NCBI GenBank assembly: GCA_018673255.1
Contig: JABHDC010000084.1
Coordinates: forward strand, 1-22,087
Reading direction: 5' to 3'
Source: Gemmatimonadota bacterium
GTDB taxonomy: Bacteria; Latescibacterota; UBA2968; UBA8231
DNA: 22,087 nt
The notes below the pieces were generated by a model, which was not told the origin of the DNA, did no database searches, and saw nothing but the letters and a program-made list of their open reading frames with translations. The position numbers and the translations under genes are program-made. Of the stretch, positions 14,394 to 22,087 are shown piece after piece. Position 1 is the first letter of the stretch, and each line of letters opens with the position of its first letter.

Positions 14394-16700
14394 ATGAACA
14401 AGCGAAAAGCAAATATACTCGTAGTGGACGATGAAGAAACCGTCCGGCGCACATGTGCGGCCCTCCTGAACAAGATGGGGCATGATGCGACACCAGCATC
14501 AAGTGCCGATGCAGCCATCGCTTTGGTCCGTCAGAAATCATTCGATGTCGTGTTGACCGATATCCGCATGCCTGGCATGACGGGTGACAAGCTGATCGAA
14601 CGACTGCGCGAAGAACAACCCGACATCGTCCCCCTCATCATGACCGGTTACCCATCGATGGAGTTGGCCATCGATGCGGTGCAGAAGGGGGTGTATCAGT
14701 TCCTCACAAAACCCTTCCGCATGTCGGACCTTCGACTGGCAGTCTCCCGTGCTCTCGAGCGACACGAAAGCCAGGAACGGCGCGCCCAGATCAGTTTCGC
14801 CCAGGCCCTGTTCGAACTCGAACGTGATCTCGGTGACGATTTCGATCTGCACAATGCAATCGACGACCTCCTCGAAACCAACGCGAGCGACGAGCAGCAG
14901 AGCAGTGCCGAGCAGGCCGGAGTGGAAGTCCGTGACGGGGCGTCCGCACCGCAGTCGATATCTCAATCTACGTTGCATGAGGACGAGACGCGGCCACTCT
15001 ATGTCGTCGTGTGCGAGCCAGTGCCCACCGACAAGAATACGCTGCGCAGCTCGCCGCACTACCATCACTTCCGCACGATCTATGCTGCCCACAGGGTCCT
15101 GAATCAGCAACTGCAGCAACGCGAGATGAAGGTCGAGGTCAAACTCGTAATGGCCGGCCACAGTGCCGACATCCCCCGGCACTTCCGTCGGCATGCCGAT
15201 GATATCTGCTGCGTCGTGTTTGGCCCCAATGCACCACGCCTTACCGAAGCAATGGTTCGCATGACAGCCAATGGTGGGCGGCGCAGGCAAGTCGTCGTTT
15301 GTCACAACCCCGATCAGACAAACTTCACTTGGGACGATCTGGAAGAGCTATCGGCGCGCATGGATATCTGGGGCACTCGTGCCAGTGCCGAAGGCGACGA
15401 TGTACGGCTGTTCTGGACCCGGTACTTCACTCAGGAATTGATGCCTCTTGTCGATGCCATGGTATCCGGCAACGACGATGATGACCACGCCGCCACTCCT
15501 GCGGAAGTGCGCACACGCCTGGCACGCGACCACAAGGCCGTCGAATTACTGCCCGGTTTTCCTCACGTGTGCCGCCAGGTCATCGAGGCGATTGATGCAC
15601 GCAAACGTTTCAGTGACGTGGCACAGATCCTCGAGGTCGATGGCGCCCTTCAGGCGTCGATTCTGCGCACGGCCAACCTGGCGCGTTATGGTGCCCGCAA
15701 CCGGATTGAGACGGTCGCGACTGCTTTGTCGATGATCGGCATGGATGAGACCCGCAAGATTATCGTTGGCCGGGCGATGGCCGAATTGATGGGGCGTGTG
15801 GACGAAGCAGGCTTCGACAGCAAAGGCTTCTTCCTGCACAGTGTCAGTGTCGGCTATCTGACCCAGCTGCTGAGCCTGAATATCGAGTCGCCCACACCCC
15901 GCCAGCGCGAATTGATCGAGAGCCTCAGGATGCCTCCGGAAGTCGTCAGCGCCCTGAACCAGGCCAGGTTATGGATGCATTTCGGCCTCGACGATGATCT
16001 CGATACATTTGCGCTGGGCGTCCTCCACGACACGGGCAAGATCCTCAATGCCGTCTGCTACCCTGATGTCCTGCCCCTCATCATGTCAGAAATCGAATCG
16101 AGTGAGTGGACCGATTTGCTCGAGGCAGAGAGGACCGTTGTGGGTGAACTTGAGCACCCTGCTTCGGGAGGGGCACTGCTGGAACGGTGGGAGCTCTTTC
16201 CGGAATTCGTCGAACCCCTCAGTGGCCATCACCGCATCGAGGAGACGACATCGGCAGTCACGCTCCTGGTCGCCCTGGCCAATGGGCTGGCCAAGACACG
16301 CTTCCCCTTCCCCCACACCATTAAGAAGAGCAACACGGAGACGAGACAAGCCAGCGACACGGGCGAGAATCCACTGATTCCGATCTACGCCAGTCTCGCC
16401 ACCAGCTTCACCGAGACTCGCCAGGCCCTGGAGTTGTCGCCCAATGAGCGAGAGACAGGGATCCTGGCTCCCGAGAACGTTGAGGTCGTCCTGGCAGCCT
16501 CGCACCACGTGGCCAAAGAGCAGAAACAGGGCGTGGAGGCATTCTTCAATGGCCTGGCGCTGCAGACGCCGGAATTCCCGCTGGTCCTGGAGCGCCTTGA
16601 ACTGTCGCCCCACGACCTGTGCGCACTGATGCTGGTGCTGGACGATTTCCTGGGTGAACTGACTCAGGGACTGTTGCACGGCGTCCGCCTGCGCAACTGA
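14394..16700 (+). CDS. REC-HDOD response regulator with unassigned central domain
   Basis: A 768-residue cytoplasmic signalling protein. Residues 5-120 form a CheY-like receiver: acidic Asp12/Asp13, phospho-acceptor Asp56 (DVVLTDIRMPGM), Thr84 (LIMTGYPS) and Lys106 (FLTKPFR). Residues about 200-350 form an alpha/beta region with hydrophobic strands (LYVVVCEP, VEVKLVMAG, ICCVVFGP, RQVVVCHN) that I cannot assign. From about 378 to 570 lies an HDOD domain (AVELLPGFPHVCRQV, LQASILRTANLARYG), including His545-Asp546 in LHDTGKILNA. HDOD domains act in signalling and are mostly not proven enzymes. The ATG at 14394 begins MNKRKANILVVDDEE directly before strand 1; no clear ribosome site precedes it, and the frame is open to 14322. 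It converges with a histidine kinase gene, a plausible partner. Confidence 0.9.
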   Translation: MNKRKANILVVDDEETVRRTCAALLNKMGHDATPASSADAAIALVRQKSFDVVLTDIRMPGMTGDKLIERLREEQPDIVPLIMTGYPSMELAIDAVQKGVYQFLTKPFRMSDLRLAVSRALERHESQERRAQISFAQALFELERDLGDDFDLHNAIDDLLETNASDEQQSSAEQAGVEVRDGASAPQSISQSTLHEDETRPLYVVVCEPVPTDKNTLRSSPHYHHFRTIYAAHRVLNQQLQQREMKVEVKLVMAGHSADIPRHFRRHADDICCVVFGPNAPRLTEAMVRMTANGGRRRQVVVCHNPDQTNFTWDDLEELSARMDIWGTRASAEGDDVRLFWTRYFTQELMPLVDAMVSGNDDDDHAATPAEVRTRLARDHKAVELLPGFPHVCRQVIEAIDARKRFSDVAQILEVDGALQASILRTANLARYGARNRIETVATALSMIGMDETRKIIVGRAMAELMGRVDEAGFDSKGFFLHSVSVGYLTQLLSLNIESPTPRQRELIESLRMPPEVVSALNQARLWMHFGLDDDLDTFALGVLHDTGKILNAVCYPDVLPLIMSEIESSEWTDLLEAERTVVGELEHPASGGALLERWELFPEFVEPLSGHHRIEETTSAVTLLVALANGLAKTRFPFPHTIKKSNTETRQASDTGENPLIPIYASLATSFTETRQALELSPNERETGILAPENVEVVLAASHHVAKEQKQGVEAFFNGLALQTPEFPLVLERLELSPHDLCALMLVLDDFLGELTQGLLHGVRLRN

Positions 16701-16766
16701 GTCTCATCTCTTGTCGCGCCAGGATGGATCGGCGGCCGGATACAGGCGTCACTCCTCAACAGGGAG

Positions 16767-18017
16767 CTAGTTGTAGGCAGTCAGCGCCGCCGGATCTGCC
16801 GCCGGCAACTCCAGGACAACACAGGAGCCCTCGGCCCGTCGGCGAGCGAAAAACCTGCCCGCATGGGACTCAGCAATTGAGCGGCAGACACTCAATCCCA
16901 GTCCAGTTCCTTCACCCCGCCCCTTCGTCGTGAAGAAGGGCTCGAAAATGCGCTCGCGCAGCGGCTCGGGAATGCCCGGACCGTCATCGGCCACTTCAAT
17001 GAGCACCTGCTGATCCTGCAGACTGGTGCGAATCGTCACGTGCCCGCCACCGGCCATGAGCAGCGCGTCGTGGCTATTCTGAACGAGATTGATCAGAATC
17101 TGCTGCAGCTGCCCGCTGTTCCCCCAGACACGCGGCATGGGAGCACTCAGATCATCGACAATTTCGACGTTTTCCTTCATGAACTGCCGCTGCACGAGAG
17201 ACAGACTCTCACAGATGAGCTCGTTCACATCAATGAGACTCTTCTCACCCTCCCGACCTCTGGCCAGGTCCAGTTGGCGAGCCATGATCCCGGTTGCTGA
17301 TTCAGTGGCCTTCAGGACCCGTTCAAGGCTGTCTCGCGTCGCCGGATCGAGTTCGTCCATCAGGAGCAACTGACACTGGCCCATGATGATCGTCAGACAA
17401 TTGTTGGCTTCATGGGCGTGCCCCGCCGCAAGTTCACCCACCAACTCCAGTCGCTGCGCGCGAGCGACCTGCTGCGTCGCCGTCTCAATCTGACGCAGGT
17501 CTTGCATGCGCCGAAACACGGGTACCAAGCCGTCCGCCAGGTCTCTGAGAATCTCTACATCTCTGCCACTGAAGGCAGCCGCTTGGTCGCCGGTTACGGT
17601 GAGGATCCCGTTGGCAAAGGGGATCTCCACCAGACTCTGGATGCTACTGCCGAAACGAATCTCCAATGTCGCTTCCAGGGCCGGTGCATCAAGGCGAAGG
17701 TGCTCCATATAGCGCGGCCTTCCCTCGTTCCAGCAAGCCAGAGCGGCATCGCGATCATGACCGGCCAGTGCCCGCTCCCAGCCCTTCCCTTGGAGCAGGA
17801 ACTGGGTGTGAGCTGTCGGGGGCGCTGCCTGTTCATCTACCTGATAGATGCCGATGTGCTTGTAGGGTATCCGCAGGCTCTGCATGCCCTCTTTCAGAGC
17901 CTTCAGTGGGCCTGCAAAGTCGTCGGGTGACCGCATCAGCCACACGGAATCCTGGAGGATACGAAGAACGACTCGCAGCCCTTCGCGGTGCATCGGCGCA
18001 CGCCGATCCGCACTCAT
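16767..18017 (-). CDS. Soluble histidine kinase with GAF-like sensor
   Basis: A 416-residue sensor kinase without membrane helices. Residues about 15-170 look like a GAF-type sensor. The phospho-accepting histidine is His202 (AAGHAHEANNCLTI) in the dimerisation helix. The ATP-binding domain carries the N-box (QQILINLVQNSHDAL, 305-319), G1 (ADDGPGIP, 343-350), F-box (FEPFFTTKG) and G2 (GTGLGLSV, 370-377). A proline usual after the Asn pair in this histidine box is Cys here. The ATG at 18017 has GGGAG seven bases upstream. It is the last visible gene of the minus-strand operon, 36 bases after the TPR gene, and ends 66 bases from the end of the convergent REC-HDOD gene; the gap shows only a weak four- to five-base-pair hairpin near 16752. 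Confidence 0.92.
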   Translation of the reverse strand: MSADRRAPMHREGLRVVLRILQDSVWLMRSPDDFAGPLKALKEGMQSLRIPYKHIGIYQVDEQAAPPTAHTQFLLQGKGWERALAGHDRDAALACWNEGRPRYMEHLRLDAPALEATLEIRFGSSIQSLVEIPFANGILTVTGDQAAAFSGRDVEILRDLADGLVPVFRRMQDLRQIETATQQVARAQRLELVGELAAGHAHEANNCLTIIMGQCQLLLMDELDPATRDSLERVLKATESATGIMARQLDLARGREGEKSLIDVNELICESLSLVQRQFMKENVEIVDDLSAPMPRVWGNSGQLQQILINLVQNSHDALLMAGGGHVTIRTSLQDQQVLIEVADDGPGIPEPLRERIFEPFFTTKGRGEGTGLGLSVCRSIAESHAGRFFARRRAEGSCVVLELPAADPAALTAYN

Positions 18018-18053
18018 AGGTTTGCTCCCATCCCTTTCGCGAATCGCAAATAC

Positions 18054-19286
18054 TCAGGCGACTTCGCGATGCCCCCTCACCCAGATTCCCTGGATCGCAC
18101 CCTCTACCTGACGTACCTGCGATTCACTGCCCAACTGCCGGAAGCGCTCGGTCGCCGCCGTCCACATGGCCACAGCCTGCGTCGACTCTCCCTGACGTGC
18201 TGCGAGATTCCCAAGACCGACATAGACCTGTGCCTGGCCCTCAGGATTCTGGCCCTTCTGGTAGATCCGCAGGCTCTTCTCATACAGGTCGCGAATCTGT
18301 AGACCTTCCAAGTTGCCCATCTTCATCTGCGCATCAGCCAGACGTTTTCCCCACCTTGCCGCGGCCATCTCGTCGTCGATCTGCATGGACAGGTCATGCG
18401 CGTCCTGTAACAGAGGCAGGGCACTGTCGGCGTCATTTGCACGCAGACGCAAGCTCCCAAGACGGCCACGCACGCTCGCCAGGTGACGCTTGTGCCCTGT
18501 GGTTTCGACCAGTTCGTTGGCTCGCCTGTAGCACGCCTCGGCCAGGTCGGTTCGTTTCTGCCGCTCGTGGACGATGCCGAGGGTCTCGTGGTCCAATCCT
18601 TCACCCAGTGAAGTCTGACTCTTCTGATGCATCGCGACAGCAGCATCAAGCAGCTCAACAGCCTGCTCATCCTGGTCTGCGCCCATCGCCAGACGCGCGA
18701 GACTCCGGTACTGATTCCCCATCCCCTGATGATCACCAGCCATTTCGTAGAGTTTCAGTGACTCATGGTGTGCATCCCGGGCGCGATCTGCATCACCCTG
18801 CGTGGAGTAGAGATTGCCAAGATTGCCCCAGTCTTCGGCTTGCTTGCCTGCGTTGCGCAGCTGCTGGTGCAAGCTCAGCGCTTCGAGATAGAGAGACTCC
18901 GCTGTCTTCAGGTCGCCCTGCTGATAGTTGACGAAACCGATGTAGCCAAGGTCGTCAGCCAAGCCACGCAGATCGTGAATCTGGTCGTGTCGGCGTCGCG
19001 CTTCCTGCAGCAGGAATTCTGCCTGGCCAAAATCACCGAGGATCTCATGAAGTAACCCGAGGCGGCAATAGGCCATCGCCACGCCCTGCACATCGCGCAG
19101 TGATTCACATAGAACCAGTGCTCGCCGAATGGAGTGGACGGCCAGATTGATCTGACCCTGGTCCTGATAGAAAGCACCCAGTTGATAGCAGTCGAGAGCC
19201 ATGGCCTTGCGATCACCCGCTTCTTCGTGCCGGCGCAGTGCCTGGGCAAGTTGGGTCTCTCTCGTTGTATCACGCGCAGCTGTCAT
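18054..19286 (-). CDS. TPR-repeat protein, nine 40-residue repeats
   Basis: A 410-residue protein built almost wholly of nine tandem helix pairs with a 40-residue period (roughly residues 27-395), the longer TPR type found in signalling and regulatory scaffolds. Typical repeat cores are YQLGAFYQDQGQINLAVHSI, CRLGLLHEILGDFGQAEFLL and GNLGNLYSTQGDADRARDAH; the fifth and eighth repeats are the most diverged. No signal peptide or membrane helix. The ATG at 19286 follows a strong GAGGTG ribosome site and overlaps the end of the glycosyltransferase gene by 17 bases. It probably binds a protein partner; the neighbouring kinase is a candidate. Confidence 0.9.
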   Translation of the reverse strand: MTAARDTTRETQLAQALRRHEEAGDRKAMALDCYQLGAFYQDQGQINLAVHSIRRALVLCESLRDVQGVAMAYCRLGLLHEILGDFGQAEFLLQEARRRHDQIHDLRGLADDLGYIGFVNYQQGDLKTAESLYLEALSLHQQLRNAGKQAEDWGNLGNLYSTQGDADRARDAHHESLKLYEMAGDHQGMGNQYRSLARLAMGADQDEQAVELLDAAVAMHQKSQTSLGEGLDHETLGIVHERQKRTDLAEACYRRANELVETTGHKRHLASVRGRLGSLRLRANDADSALPLLQDAHDLSMQIDDEMAAARWGKRLADAQMKMGNLEGLQIRDLYEKSLRIYQKGQNPEGQAQVYVGLGNLAARQGESTQAVAMWTAATERFRQLGSESQVRQVEGAIQGIWVRGHREVA

Positions 19287-20364
19287 AGGTCACCTCGACT
19301 GGGATCAGGGGTAGCTCCTTGGGATGGTGCATGAGCACGAGTTCATACTCACGCCACAGTGCCTCAGGGAGTTCGGCATAGAGTCGGTCGAATTCGAACA
19401 GATCCCGGATGACGGCATCTTCCGGGATGAAGGGATCAGGCCACAACTGGGCGAACCAGAAATAGATGAGCCGAATACGCGAATCGCCGTGACGGTTCAC
19501 CATGTGCTCGATCGCCTCGTAACGGATCCGCACCTGCTCGCGTGTCTCGAAATCGTGGTAGTGATACAGGTGGTAGGTCGTCGCCTCAACGGCATGGACG
19601 AAGGCACCGTGCTGGCTCTGCAGCCGGTAGGCCAACTCCCACCCCTCGCTGAACGGAATAAGTGGATCGAATCCACCCGCGGCCTGCAGAAGCGTCGTCG
19701 TGATCGCGCCATTATGCGGTATGAACGCGAGCCAACCCGTTCGACTGCGTGGCCTGTGCCTCAACAGATCACGGGCCTGCTCCTGCCGTTGCTGCGTCCC
19801 CGGATTGGGATAACTGCCGACAACGCCGCGACGACGCACCCGGTCAAACTCATCCCGCACCATGGTTTCTGTGAGCAGGAAGTCTGCGGGGCGAACACGG
19901 TGCAGATCACGAACGACACTGGGCACGTCGACCTGATTGATCAGTTCGCCCGTAGCAGGGTCGTGCAGGAACTCAAGTTCCGGGAGGTGATACTGGTGGC
20001 CACACAGGACAGCCATGCCGCCAAGTTCTGAGTGTGCCCGCCAATACGTAGCCAGTAACTCCGGTGCCGGCAGCGCATCAGCGTCAAGGAAGACCGTGAG
20101 ATGCCCCCGTGCGGCATCAATCCCGAGATTGCGAGCTGCATTGCGACCCACGCTCTGGCCGCCAATGCAGCGCAGGGCGAAAGGACTGTCCCCGCGTCTG
20201 GAATCGATCATTGATGCTGTGTCATCTTCGCAACCATCATCGACGATGATGACTTCGAAGCGCGCAGGGTCGAATGTCTGCCCCTCAAGTCCCGCCAATA
20301 CGAGGCAGAGCCGCGGCATCTGGTTCCGCGTGGGGATGACGACCGAGATATCCAGGGTGCTCAC
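19270..20364 (-). CDS. Family 2 glycosyltransferase
   Basis: A 364-residue GT-A-fold enzyme that transfers a sugar from an activated nucleotide donor. The N-terminal ISVVIPTRNQMPRL, the acidic VDDGCEDDTA (Asp42/Asp43), the GRNAARNLGIDAARG loop and the metal-binding DAD (94-96, VFLDADALPAPELL) define family GT2. The later GGFDPLIPFSEGWELAYRL is the second characteristic segment, with E-x-W in place of the common E-D-x-E/D. A C-terminal part from about 270 is rich in aromatic residues. No membrane helix, so it is cytoplasmic or membrane-associated. The GTG at 20364 overlaps the upstream stop as GTGA and is preferred over an in-frame TTG at 20370. Acceptor unknown. Confidence 0.9.
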   Translation of the reverse strand: MSTLDISVVIPTRNQMPRLCLVLAGLEGQTFDPARFEVIIVDDGCEDDTASMIDSRRGDSPFALRCIGGQSVGRNAARNLGIDAARGHLTVFLDADALPAPELLATYWRAHSELGGMAVLCGHQYHLPELEFLHDPATGELINQVDVPSVVRDLHRVRPADFLLTETMVRDEFDRVRRRGVVGSYPNPGTQQRQEQARDLLRHRPRSRTGWLAFIPHNGAITTTLLQAAGGFDPLIPFSEGWELAYRLQSQHGAFVHAVEATTYHLYHYHDFETREQVRIRYEAIEHMVNRHGDSRIRLIYFWFAQLWPDPFIPEDAVIRDLFEFDRLYAELPEALWREYELVLMHHPKELPLIPVEVTYDSCA

Positions 20365-22087
20365 AAACAATCCACTCGGAGAGAGTTGTCGTAGCGCAGC
20401 TCAGGTGCGGGTCGCCAAGGGCCACGCAGGCTCTCCCGTTCCTCTGGATGCTCCAGCAACATCACGTGCATGCGTTTTACCGACGGCGAGAACAACACGC
20501 GTTGCTGATCGAGATGACCGAAGTAGTAATCGAGATAGGGCTCGGTGTTGGCCTCAATCTGTCGGCGCAATCGGCGATCACGAACATTGCGTCGCGTAAG
20601 CGCCTGCTGGCCGATGACGATGCCGTGAAATTCGACGGGGACCCACCCCTTCTCTTCCAGGTAGATTTCGACCCAGGTATGCCCAAACAGCGGCTCACCT
20701 CGGCTCTGATGGAGATAGCTGGACTCACTCAAGGGATAACCGATCAGCGCGCCATGCACCTCACGAGTGGGGATCCCCTCTGCCCGGCACAGGGTTGCGA
20801 AAGCCCGAGACATGGTCGTGCAATGGCCACCCGTGGATCTGGCGATGATGCTCGTGCAGTATTTTGGGCTCTGCGTACGATCGTGCGACTTGCGGAATCG
20901 ACGGGTCGTCGCCAGCATGCGGTAGATCGTTCGCGCTTTCTCCTCGTCACCAGCCATCGGGTCCAGAGCGAGACTGGTACGCAGCTGGACAACCTCGGGC
21001 AACTGCAGGATCCCGTCTTCAATCTGCAATCGATCCTGACGTTCTGACGCTGACAAAGGCGAGGCAGGTTTCTGAGAATCGGTATCGAGCGCCTTCACAC
21101 TGACTTCGGCGTCGTAGCCGATCGTCAATGGACGATCTGGATCTTCGATCGTCACAACCGCGCCGTAGATGTAGCCGAGACTCTGCGTTACTTGCTGAGC
21201 CAACCCATGGGGTTCGGTATGCAGAATGCGGACACCGCGCTGATGGCCTGGGCGATCAATGGGGATAGGCAGGAAGAACTTTATCCGCTGACCGGCCTGA
21301 AATGCGGGCTCGCCGCCGGCGCCGCGTGGATCGAGGGTCATCCGATACGTGAGGCGATAGCGTTGCCATCGACTCCGAGGCTTCACATGGCCCTGGTCGA
21401 CCCGCTGAAATGCTGCACGCTTCGTCTCAAGAGCGCGGTAGTCAGCCTCGAAGAAGGCGGGCTCATTCTCATACAGCCAATTCCAGGAATCAACACGGTC
21501 GAAGATCAGCGAATCGCCCACCCAGCGATGGGGCAGTCCGCGTCGGAGATTGCGCAGCAACATTTTCTGAATCGTCGCCGCCGTCAGTTCCGCTGGCGTG
21601 GAGGCATCCAGGTAACGGATGAACTCTTCCCCGGAGATGCTGAAGGCGGCCTCGACACGATACTGGTCGTCACGGTGCAGGAAGTGCTGATCGACAAGCT
21701 CTGCTGCCGTCTTGCCGGCCTCATGTGGCTCGAGATGGCCAGCGTACGAGGCGCAACGCTCCGAGTATTGGTCACTCTGGGACAGTACGTGATCGATGGC
21801 AGTAAGGATCTGGTCGGGACAGAAATCCGCACGATCGATCTTGATACCCAGACCCAGGTCTCGCACCCGATTGAGATGAAACTCCTGATCGAGATGCTCG
21901 GGCGAGCCGATAATCGGCTTCCCTTGGGAGAGTGCTTGGTAAATGGCCCCGACACCCACGATGCCGACCAAGGCCGAAGCACGTTGTAGAACCCACTCCC
22001 CCGGCAGGAATGGCACGACACGAACATTGCTAGGGAGTTGCCGCTCTGGCCGTGGCGTCCAACGATTGGCTGTCGTGATCAGCAGGC
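20361..22087 (-). CDS. Fusion of GT-B glycosyltransferase half and transglutaminase-like domain (5' partial)
   Basis: The frame is open through the right edge of the window with no stop, so the N-terminus is missing; 574 residues are visible. Visible residues 1-125 resemble the C-terminal half of a GT1-type GT-B enzyme (NVRVVPFLPGEWVL, GVGAIYQALSQGKPIIGSP, DQEFHLNRVRDLGLG). Residues 125-240 are unassigned. From about 243 a beta-rich region (YRLTYRMTLDP, GQRIKFFLPIPIDRPGHQRG) leads into a transglutaminase-like core (365-500) with Cys422 (STGGHCTTMSRAF), His469 (FGHTWVEIYL) and Glu485 (GWVPVEFHG) where Asp is usual. Such domains can be cysteine proteases, peptidases or amide-forming enzymes. 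It overlaps the GT2 gene by four bases. A start codon seen inside at 22016 (GTG) is not the true start. Bacterial fusions of these two parts are unfamiliar to me. Confidence 0.85.
   Translation of the reverse strand, partial: LLITTANRWTPRPERQLPSNVRVVPFLPGEWVLQRASALVGIVGVGAIYQALSQGKPIIGSPEHLDQEFHLNRVRDLGLGIKIDRADFCPDQILTAIDHVLSQSDQYSERCASYAGHLEPHEAGKTAAELVDQHFLHRDDQYRVEAAFSISGEEFIRYLDASTPAELTAATIQKMLLRNLRRGLPHRWVGDSLIFDRVDSWNWLYENEPAFFEADYRALETKRAAFQRVDQGHVKPRSRWQRYRLTYRMTLDPRGAGGEPAFQAGQRIKFFLPIPIDRPGHQRGVRILHTEPHGLAQQVTQSLGYIYGAVVTIEDPDRPLTIGYDAEVSVKALDTDSQKPASPLSASERQDRLQIEDGILQLPEVVQLRTSLALDPMAGDEEKARTIYRMLATTRRFRKSHDRTQSPKYCTSIIARSTGGHCTTMSRAFATLCRAEGIPTREVHGALIGYPLSESSYLHQSRGEPLFGHTWVEIYLEEKGWVPVEFHGIVIGQQALTRRNVRDRRLRRQIEANTEPYLDYYFGHLDQQRVLFSPSVKRMHVMLLEHPEERESLRGPWRPAPELRYDNSLRVDCL

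Noticed and set aside
14538..15305. Antisense frame of 255 residues in the REC-HDOD gene
   Set aside because: The sense frame carries the receiver residues; the antisense has no family features.
16701..16766. A terminator between the convergent HDOD and kinase genes
   Set aside because: Only a four- to five-base-pair inverted repeat (CTCC/GGAG near 16752) with no T-tract was found.

Overview
The window is 22 kb of GC-rich, densely packed DNA. The longest gap without a gene is about 220 bases, and many stop and start codons overlap. No rRNA, tRNA or CRISPR array was seen. The gene types (a membrane-bound Mrp-type cation/proton antiporter operon, a REC-HDOD response regulator, a GAF histidine kinase, GntK-type gluconokinase, a PL5 alginate-lyase-like protein and an IS1182-type insertion sequence) fit a Gram-negative bacterium, most likely Pseudomonadota. 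The sequence gives no firm genus.

Layout, left to right. (1) 1-1533: an insertion sequence with terminal inverted repeats and a DDE transposase, whose usual stop codon in the right terminus appears lost, so the frame runs 11 codons into flanking DNA. (2) 1651-4926, minus strand: a three-gene operon reading TIM-barrel sugar isomerase-like protein, PL5 alginate-lyase-like protein, then amidase. (3) 5151-12582, plus strand: a ten-gene operon for an Mrp/Mbh-type antiporter in the order E-F-G-(MrpA C-terminal part)-B-C-D-(second D/L-like)-(82-residue two-helix protein)-(third D/L-like), closed by a strong hairpin. (4) 12671-14259, minus strand: two-CBS-domain protein, gluconokinase and NUDIX hydrolase. 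(5) 14394-16700, plus strand: a REC-HDOD protein with an unassigned central alpha/beta region. (6) 16767-22087, minus strand: a partial GT-B/transglutaminase-like fusion protein, a GT2 glycosyltransferase, a nine-repeat TPR protein and a soluble GAF histidine kinase, apparently one transcript.

Working together. The Mrp-like operon should build one large inner-membrane complex. Its gene order matches the membrane arm of archaeal membrane-bound hydrogenase (Mbh), but no hydrogenase or dehydrogenase gene accompanies it, and there are three proton-channel-type subunits instead of the two (MrpA and MrpD) of a standard Mrp antiporter. The histidine kinase and the HDOD response regulator converge tail to tail and have no other partners in view, so they may form a two-component pair. 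The minus-strand genes upstream of the kinase look like a glycosylation or surface-related unit, but their substrate cannot be read from the sequence.

The most unusual items are the three-pump, redox-free Mrp/Mbh-like operon with its small extra subunit, the glycosyltransferase-transglutaminase fusion, the unassigned domain inside the HDOD regulator, and the stop-codon loss at the insertion sequence terminus.
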